Assembly (NCBI GenBank): GCA_963853835.1 | Contig: OY970832.1 | Span: 24,918,208 to 24,982,207, forward strand | Reading direction: 5' to 3' | DNA from: Calendula officinalis | Taxonomy: Eukaryota; Streptophyta; Magnoliopsida; Asterales; Asteraceae | DNA length: 64,000 nucleotides | Part shown: piece by piece, positions 56,095 through 64,000 of the stretch | Numbering within the stretch: the stretch's first letter is position 1 | Layout of the letters: every line of letters starts with the position of its first letter | Made by a program: the position numbers and the translations under genes | The notes under the pieces: model-generated | Databases searched by the model: none | What the model was told of the DNA's origin: nothing | The model's input: the letters and a program-made list of their open reading frames with translations, nothing else

Positions 56095-59000
56095 ATGTCT
56101 GTGTCTATGCGAGACTTGGATCCAGCGTTTCAAGGAGCTGGACAAAAAGCGTATCCTTTTTTCTTATATATGTATAATTGTATCGCCATTATATGATTAT
56201 ATAAATTCAGTTATTTTTATTTCCTAAACAATTTTTAGGGGAATTGAGGTTTGGCGCATTGAGAACTTTAAGCCAGTGGCGGTTCCACAGTCTTCTTATG
56301 GCAAATTTTTTACAGGGGACTCCTATGTCATTTTGAAGGTTTCTTTTTTAATCTTCTTTCTTTCTTTTATATCATTGTTTTTGTGTGAAAAGTTACATTA
56401 TATTAGTACTCCATCCCATGAAAAACTGAAACAGTTGACTAATTAACATAGCTTTATAGAAGTGTAGATTGTTAGTCAAAGGTCTAAATAGTCAATGCTC
56501 TTCCAAAACGATACTTAAGCTGAAACCTTGTTGACCATCATCAATAATTCTTAATCACGAAAGTTACCTGTTTGGCTTGAAAAAGGGAATTTGTAACATT
56601 TTTCTTGAGATGAAATTATAACCTAATAACTTACATATTATTGTTATTTACTAAATTATATATTTTACAGACTATTGCTCTGAAAAGTGGTGCATTACGC
56701 CATGACATCCATTATTGGCTAGGTAAAGATACAAGCCAGGTGTGTTTTCACTTTCAAATATTATTCTATTCCATCAATCATTTTTATAAATGATTAATCT
56801 AATAATTATTTATTGGTGACAGGATGAAGGTGGGGCAGCTGCCCTAAAAACAGTTGAACTTGATGCAGCTCTTGGAGGGCGTGCAGTTCAATACCGTGAA
56901 GTACAAGGACATGAAACAGAAAGATTTCTTTCTTATTTTAAACCATGTATTATACCTCAAGAAGGTGGAATTAAATCTGGATTTAAGCATGTTGAATCTG
57001 AAGAACACAAAATCCGTATGTTTACTTGTCAAGGAAAACATGTAGTTCATGTAAAAGAGGCAAGTTTCTCTTCTTATAATCTTCATCATTAGTTGTTAAT
57101 TTGGATTAATTATTTAATTTTAAGTATTTATTTGTGTAGGTTCCTTTTGCCCGATCTTCCCTTAATCATGATGATATATTTGTCTTGGATACTGCAAATA
57201 AGATATTTCAATTTAATGGTTCTAATTCGTGTATACAAGAAAGGGCTAAAGCACTGGAAGTTGTGCAGCATATTAAAGATACTTATCATGATGGCAAATG
57301 TGACATAGCTACTGTTGGTAAGTAAGTCCATATTATTAAATTTGAATTATTTTCACAAATTAAAGATTTAATTTTTGTGGATAGAGGATGGAAAATTGAT
57401 GTCTGATGTTGAAACTGGAGAATTTTGGGGGTTTTTTGGTGGTTTTGCTCCACTTCCTAGAAAAACAACAACTGATGACACAAAACTTGCTGAAAATATT
57501 CCTACTCAGCTATTTTGGTAAATTACATAAATCGTCTCTGTGGTTTGTATGCGATTTTTGATTTTGACCTTAGATTTTTTTTTTTACAAAAAATTTATTG
57601 TATTTCAGTGTGGAAAAAGGGCAGTCAGAAGCAGTCGGTAGTGATTTGTTAAGAAAGGAATTACTAGATACAAATAAATGTTATCTTTTAGATTGTGGGG
57701 CAGAACAAGAACTTTATGTATGGATGGGGAGAAATACTTCTCTTGATGAAAGAAAAGCTGCAAGCGGAGCTGCAGAAGTATAATTTCATTTTTTTTCTTT
57801 TTTTTTTTAAAGTTAGTTAGTGTATATCATTTTCACTTATTATTGTAATAAACCTCAATTTATAGGAATACTTGCGTACCAAAGATAGATTAAAATCTCA
57901 TATAATTCGTGTGATTGAGAATTTTGAAACCGTAACTTTCCGGTCAAAGTTTGACTCCTGGCCTCACTCAGCTGAGGTGGCAGTTTCTGAAGATGGTAGA
58001 GGCAAGGTTGCTGGTAAGTAATTATTCTTTTTAGAATAAAATTAAATAAATTTAGATTAAAATATTTAATATTTTCATTTTACTTGGTTGATTTGTTAGC
58101 ACTTTTAAAGCGCCAAGGGGTCAATGTGAGAGGTTTACTTAAAGCCGCTCCTGCAAAAGAGGAGGAGCCTCAACCATATATTGATTGCACTGGAAATTTG
58201 CAGGTAGCTGAAAAAGTACATCTTTTTTTTTTTTTTTTTTTGTTGCCATATATAATGAATATATTCCCAGAAATCACAATAATATTTGACCCGCTTACTT
58301 ATAATTGGGCCAATTTGGGCTATGAATTCTCTCTAACGTGCCAGATGAGTAAAAAAAAAAAAAAAGAAAAAATAGGTCAAAGGAAACGGGCCAGTATTCC
58401 CTGAAGTGTCTTTTTAATGCACCTCCTAATGATATTATTTAAAGCATTGGGTTATTATTGAAATAATATAATATTTGTACTCATACTTGACACACTAATA
58501 TTTATCACAAGAAATTCAAAAGTTCTAGACAAATAGTGTTCCGGGTCAACCTAACCCATTTTGTCTTGCTCCAAAAGTGACCTGTTCTGACCCAAACCTG
58601 TTTCTATTGATGCATAGGTTTGGCGTGTAAATGGTGAAGAACAGACTCTTCTTCCAGTGGTTGACCAGTCAAAGTTCTACAGTGGAGACTGCTATATTTT
58701 CCAGTATAATTATCCTGGAGAAGATCAAGATGAATGCCTTATAGGGACATGGTTTGGAAAACAAAGTGTTGAGGTTTTTATTTTTTTTTATTTTTTTTTG
58801 TTTTTTGTTTTTTTTTTTTTTTTTTTGTAATAAAATCGCTATATTACATATCTAAACGTAGCAGTCAAAGAACTAAATTAGATTTAAAAAAAAGCTAGTA
58901 ATTTCCCGTATTGTATTGTAGGAAGACCGAATTTCAGCCACCTCACAGGCAAACAAAATGGTTGAGTCACTCAAGTTTATGGCTGCTCAGGTTAATCCTT

Positions 59001-61338
59001 ATATTTATTAATCATTAATTAATATAAATCACATTTTCTGATATAATCTTCATATTTATACTAATTATTCATTTTCTTGAATTTTTAGTTGCAAGTTTAT
59101 GAAGGAAACGAGCCTATCCTTTTCTTTACAATCTTTCAGAGCTTTCTTGTTCTTAAGGTATGATTCGACTCATATGCTATAAAAACATTTGAAATTCAAT
59201 ATTTTATTTATAATAATTCTGTGTAATTTTACAGGGTGGTTTAAGTGAGGGATACATGAAGTTCATATCAGAGAAAGAACTATCAGATGAAACTTATAAA
59301 GAAGACGGGATTGCATTATTTCGTGTTCAAGGTTCTGGGCCACAAAACATGCAAGCAATTCAAGTTGAACCTGTAAGTTTTTAATAATTCCCATAATATT
59401 CGTTTTTTTCTTGATATTGTAAATAAATATATTTTATTTCTTTTTTAAATGGCTTAGGTGGCTTCATCATTGAAATCCTCTTACTGTTACATACTACTCA
59501 ATGGCTCTTCTGTTTTTACATGGATTGGAAATCTAACAACTCCTGAAGTCCAGGAACTCGTTGAGAGACAACTTGATGTCATTAAGGTTTGTAAATATTT
59601 CCATTTTTCAGTTGAAAATACACAAATAAGTTCATTTTCATTTTCATTTTCATTTTCATTTTCTTTTCTAAAATACGTTATTACATGATACTTGCAGCCA
59701 AATATGCAGTCCAAATTACAAAAGGAGGGTTCAGAATCTGAACAATTTTGGGAAATTTTGGGTGGAAAATCTGAATACCCGAGTCAGAAGATTACTAAAG
59801 ATTCTGAAAGTGACCCACATTTGTTCTCATGCACATTTTCAAAAGGTTGAATTAACTAACTACCTTTTAATAACACCAAATTATTATGCTTGATCCCGTG
59901 CTACAAATATACTGATTAATTTATTCTGGTTCAGGAAATCTGAAGGTGACTGAGATCTACAATTTCAACCAAGATGATTTAATGACTGAAGATGTATTTA
60001 TTGTTGATTGTCACTCAAGCATCTTTGTTTGGGTAGGGCAGCAAGTTGATCAGAAACTTAGAACACAAGCATTAGTTATCGGGGAGGTATATTATATCAT
60101 ATTATATATCACATTTTATCAGCTAAAAGTTGTTGCAATTCTGTGTAATAATACAAATTTAAAAAATTTCAACAGAAATTCGTGAAACATGATTTTCTTC
60201 TCGAGAAATTATCTCTTGAAACTCCAATTTATGTTATAACGGAAGGAAGCGAGCCACAGTTTTTCACGCGTTTTTTCACATGGGATTCAACCAAATCTGC
60301 AGTAAGTAATCAGATTATGGTTATAATCAGTGAGTCAATTGTATAGTTTTTAACGAGTTTAATATGATGACTTCAGATGCATGGAAATTCATTTCAAAGG
60401 AAGCTATCTATACTTAAAAATGGGGGCCGTCCAACCTTAAACAATGTAAGTCACATTAACTACTGCCTATAATTGTTGTTTTATACTTTTATATAATAAA
60501 TATGCAATAATATATATATTCATCAGAAACCAAAAAGGCGGACAGCTGTATCACACACAGGAGGACGGTCAAATGTAACAACCGACAAAACACAACGTTC
60601 TAGAAGCGTGTCTTTTAGTCCAGATAGAGTTCGTGTTCGGGGCAGATCTCCAGCTTTTAATGCACTTGCATCCACTTTTGAAAATGCAAATGCAAGAAAC
60701 CTTTCAACTCCCCCACCACAAGTCAGAAAACCTTATCCAAGATCTGGGGGGCCCACAGATGTTGCTTCAAGGTCAACTGCCATTGCTTCATTAACTGCCA
60801 CTTTTGAACAACCGCCACGAGAACCCATCATGCCCCGTTCTCTTAAACGTAAGATTATTTTTATGACATGATAAAAGGAAAGGGTAAATAGGTAATTTTA
60901 GTTTATCCTCGGATAAAAAATTAAAAAAATATTATTTTTGTTATGTATAAAGCGAGGCCGAAATCGCCACCAAAAGCTGAATCAAACTCAAAAGAAAATA
61001 TAATGAGTGGTAAAATGGAATCATTAACAATACAAGAAGATGTTAAAGAAAATGAAGTTGAAGATGAAGGGTTAACATTGTTCCCATATGATCGCCTTAC
61101 AATACTATCAACCGATCCTGCTCCAGATATTGATGTGACCAAAAGAGAGGTATTTTTTTTTTACATAAATAAAATAAAATATTAAATATTAATTTTATTT
61201 TGATTAAATTCTTGCTTTGTGCAGACGTATTTGTCCTCGGCTGAGTTTAGGGAGAAATTTGGAATGACAAAAGAAGCCTTCTACAAGCTGCCTAAATGGA
61301 AACAAAATAAACTGAAGATGGCACTTCAGTTGTTCTGA
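56095..61338 (+). CDS. VLN4: Villin (VLN4/VLN5-like actin-binding protein)
   Basis: Coding exons: 56095-56150, 56239-56338, 56671-56739, 56823-57059, 57140-57317, 57385-57517, 57609-57777, 57866-58013, 58100-58203, 58618-58773, 58922-58990, 59089-59157, 59235-59372, 59458-59586, 59698-59845, 59935-60086, 60176-60301, 60377-60445, 60527-60848, 60953-61149, 61225-61338. They join to 2883 nt (960 residues), close to Arabidopsis VLN4/5 length. Six gelsolin repeats fill about residues 1-720 (YGKFFTGDSYV and HYWLGKD in the first). A Ser/Pro/Arg-rich linker follows (about 730-890). A villin headpiece ends KLPKWKQNKLKMALQLF, with the Lys/Trp pattern used to bind F-actin. Family role: Ca2+-responsive bundling, capping and severing of actin filaments in the cytoplasm. 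All junctions are GT-AG except the fourth intron (57060-57139), which starts GC. VLN4 versus VLN5 is uncertain. Confidence 0.93.
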
Positions 61339-61983
61339 GCAGCCTGAATTACAAATTTGTATGTCATCCTTTTTTATTCTTTAGAATTAAAGTGGCTAAT
61401 TTTGACCCGTTTACTTATAATGGGTCAATTTGTGTTATGTTTTATCTCTAACAAGTCAAATGGATTAAGCTAATAGATTTAACTACTTAAAAGTCACCCA
61501 ATGTGTAATACAAGTGCACAACCTCTAAAATCCTTGTATAAAAAGGTACTACTAACTTTATGAAAATCCATTTGAGGTACTCAACCTTTTTTTTTCTGTT
61601 AATTAAAGGTATTCAATATTTATTTTCAACCAAAAAAGGATTTTTTTTTTTTCTTTTCCCAATTCATTAGGTTACCAGTCTAGTCAGCAGGTAATGTCTA
61701 CATGGTATGCCACGTATACAGCCATGTAGACAACTAGTGTCGTGTGGCATGCCATGTCACTGCCACATGGCATTTTGTTTAATCAAAGTTTAAACCTTGA
61801 TGCCTTTTTCTTAACAAAAAACCTCAGAGTTTTAAGGGCACATGTTAATATGTAGTTAGTAAACTCAAATTTTCCATTTTAGTTGGAAAAAATGCATTTA
61901 ATACATCTATTAGAAAGAAAATTTAATAACACTTCATAATATGTATTATTTATGTAAGTAGTATAGCAGCTATAGCTTGTAAT

Positions 61984-62351
61984 CAAGGTTTTAGTATACA
62001 TAATCGCGCCTCGAGGCGTTTTTTGGCGGAAAAACAAAAAAAGATCTAAAAAATTATATAACTCATAAAAAACAACACAAAATATTATATAGCCTAAATA
62101 TAAAGTTTAAAAATGTCATATTTAACTTTATATCCACAAAAAGATAACATTTTCTTGTCAAACTCAAGACCCATTGATAGTTGTGGATAAAATTGGAATC
62201 CCTTTTTGCTTCAAGCAAAACATTTTTTGCAAAAAGTTAAAAAAAATCTAAAAAATCAAATAACCGCCTCTGACTGCCTCGTTCATCTGAGGCGGCGTTA
62301 TTTTACCGCCTCGTCTCGAGGTGTACACCTTGTCCGCTTTTTAAAACCTTG
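61984..62351. mobile_element. hAT-type MITE downstream of villin
   Basis: CAAGGTTTTAG at the left pairs with the right end TTAAAACCTTG. CTTGTAAT is duplicated exactly at 61976-61983 and 62352-62359 (8 bp). The interior includes a GCCTCGAGGCG palindrome and CCGCCTCGTC words. Confidence 0.88.
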
Positions 62352-62493
62352 CTTGTAATGATATAAACACTTTAATAATTTATAAAGTTGAAAACATGGA
62401 TAAAAACCAATAGTTTATTTTAACTGTCAGTCAGATTTTGTTAGTTGAAATCATAGTTTATTCTAACTGTAATTTAATAAACAATGTTTGCAG

Positions 62494-62660
62494 TGGGCGG
62501 CGGAGTTTTTCGTGTTTAGTGTGTGATAGTGAGAGCATGGGTGCATTTTTACCTGCTTCTGCTCTCAAGAAGCTGGTTTATGGTTTATATGAGAGTTAAG
62601 AGTGCAATTGCAAATTTCAGTTTAACTCTACTTTCTATGTAGCTTTATTCATTGTTTCAT
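62494..62660 (+). other. Possible villin 3' UTR exon
   Basis: After the acceptor-like TTTGCAG (62487-62493) the sequence becomes more GC-rich (GGGCGGCGGAG) and has UTR-like composition. If the mRNA is spliced after the stop codon, the 3'-UTR intron would contain the hAT MITE. No direct proof. Confidence 0.35.
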
Positions 62661-63160
62661 TTTATTTTATTTTTGTGTCATTTATTTTTTATGGTCACGA
62701 GTTTGTTGTGAGTTTACATTTTTTGGTTGTTTTCTTCTTTCAATTATTTGATTATTGATTTTAATCGAGCTCTATAGCGTTTGCATTGTTGATGCAAACA
62801 CTTTTCAGATTTGTATTGTTCTCCGAGGGATGGAGGCATGTACAGGACAACAATCGAGTGTAAAAACCTGTCAAGTTAATAGTAAATTGTGTGTTTTGTT
62901 TTTTATATTTTATATTTTTCTGGATTTTGGTATAATTTGTTATTTAATAAACACATATACTTGCATGTATACACACACAAGCTTCATCACTTTCGTTGAC
63001 CATTCCAACTGAGTAGAGAAATTGATGTGGAAGTGCCAATGGTATCATAGAAATGAAATGTCTTCATTTTCTTATATGCATTAAGATGTAGTTTATTTAT
63101 AAAAAAGATTTAAGGCTACTCATGATATTGGTCAAAATCCATTGCTAATAACCTGCTGTT
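62661..63160. other. Intergenic DNA, nothing recognised
   Basis: Only a short chance frame (62755-63012). Confidence 0.5.
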
Positions 63161-64000
63161 TTTTTTTTTTTTTTTGGAAACGGAAAATAGATTAAAAAAG
63201 CAAACCCACTTAGCAAGAAGCTAAAGAGGGAAGCGAAAGAGTACAAGAAACAACAGATTACAAGGAAAAAATAGAGCCACAACACCAATCAGACCAATTA
63301 CATGAATAATTACCCCTATATCTAACCCAAGTGTAGGATGTAGATATAATATCGTTCGCCACCAACATGGAAGATCTAGCTCGTCTGTTAAAAATCTTTT
63401 CATTTCTTTCTTTCCAAGTGCACCACAACATGCATTGCATAATTGCATCAAGAACTTTTCTCTTCTTCGGACAGTTTCCCCAATTAACAACAAAATCTAG
63501 AAGTGAGGCCACCGAATTTATACCTGGATCGGGTATGTTACACCACCTGAGTATCCAATTTCGAGTATCAGATGCGTGAGGGCAATTAATTAGGGCGTGA
63601 TCAACACATTCATCTGCATTATTGCATCTTTTGCACCGAGTGTTGTCGATGGGTATCCCGCGTTCCACGAGACAGTTTGCTACCGGGATTCTACCCAAAC
63701 CTGCTCTCCACGTGAAGCATGATACTTTTGGTGGTACAGTTCCAAACAGCCATGTAATCACCCGATGTAGTGAGTTTGTCATCAATAACCGATCTTGCAA
63801 TGTGTACCGCGTATTCAGAATTCGAAGCTAAGTGACATATGAATTTGTCTTGATTTGAAGACGGGTTGAAATTGATTAGCATGTCACATAGTCTGTTGAG
63901 GTCTGCATCGATTATAGGGTCGGAAATGGTACGATTCCAACGCCATGTTGGCCCAATTGGTGACATTTCAGATATTTGACATAGTTTTTTTGATTCCAAC
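63161..64000 (-). pseudogene. LINE (L1-type) ORF2 3' end, continues beyond the window
   Basis: On the minus strand a frame at 63800-63258 holds the zf-RVT domain: WLFGTVPPKVSCFTWRAG, then CKRCNNADECVDHALINCPH, and the C-terminal CMLWCTWKERNEKIF motif. The part upstream of it (63999-63691, with PTWRWNR) is in another frame, so a frameshift lies between about 63700 and 63800. The tail is a T-run on the plus strand (about 63161-63175). The 5' part is outside the window. Confidence 0.88.

Overview
This 64-kb window is nuclear DNA of a flowering plant, very probably a eudicot. It is AT-rich, genes have many short introns, and most of it is nested transposable elements (TEs). The TE repertoire, above all a Ty1/copia element with a long extra reading frame after pol, looks most like an aster-family (Asteraceae) genome. 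That placement is from family knowledge, not a search.

Only two host genes are well supported. One is an intronless RING-H2 (ATL-type) ubiquitin ligase on the minus strand (20704-21936). A hAT-type MITE with an 8-bp target duplication has separated its original ATG from the rest of the frame. The other is a complete villin gene on the plus strand (CDS 56095-61338, 21 coding exons joining to 960 codons plus stop). It has one GC-AG intron, a leader intron and possibly a 3'-UTR intron holding another hAT MITE.

Layout: 1-468, end of an LTR that cuts into a Sirevirus-like copia element (469 to about 8518: pol, promoter-like spacer, two extra ORFs, 3' LTR) peppered with an ACTACTGAT/ACTACTGGT motif. 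8520-11103, Stowaway MITE with a LINE inside, AT-rich DNA, a tRNA-derived SINE. 11161-15759, a SINE split by a second copia element lacking its 3' LTR. 15908-16710, a SINE amplified in tandem. 17284-19679, a Stowaway MITE, a MULE-type foldback MITE and a short Helitron. 20704-23011, ATL gene with its MITEs. 23080-26111, a 3-kb Harbinger-like element. 27308-28270, Helitron and LINE fragment. 31111-31961, duplication and two SINEs. 32076-43656, a MULE with 9-bp target duplication interrupted by a 10.2-kb Ty3/gypsy (Tekay-type) element, itself carrying a solo LTR. 44722-47950, two inverted Helitron 3' ends and Pif1 helicase remains. 48366-54747, SINE, MITEs, Harbinger-like element and Helitron. 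55180-62660, villin. 63161-64000, 3' end of a LINE on the minus strand.

The elements do not act as one pathway. The main interest is how they are nested, which can be read from exact target-site duplications, and what they do to host genes. The least familiar signal is the short motif shared by coding and non-coding parts of the Sirevirus-like element, together with the gene-like promoter and leader in front of its extra ORF. Coordinates and exon joins were derived by eye.
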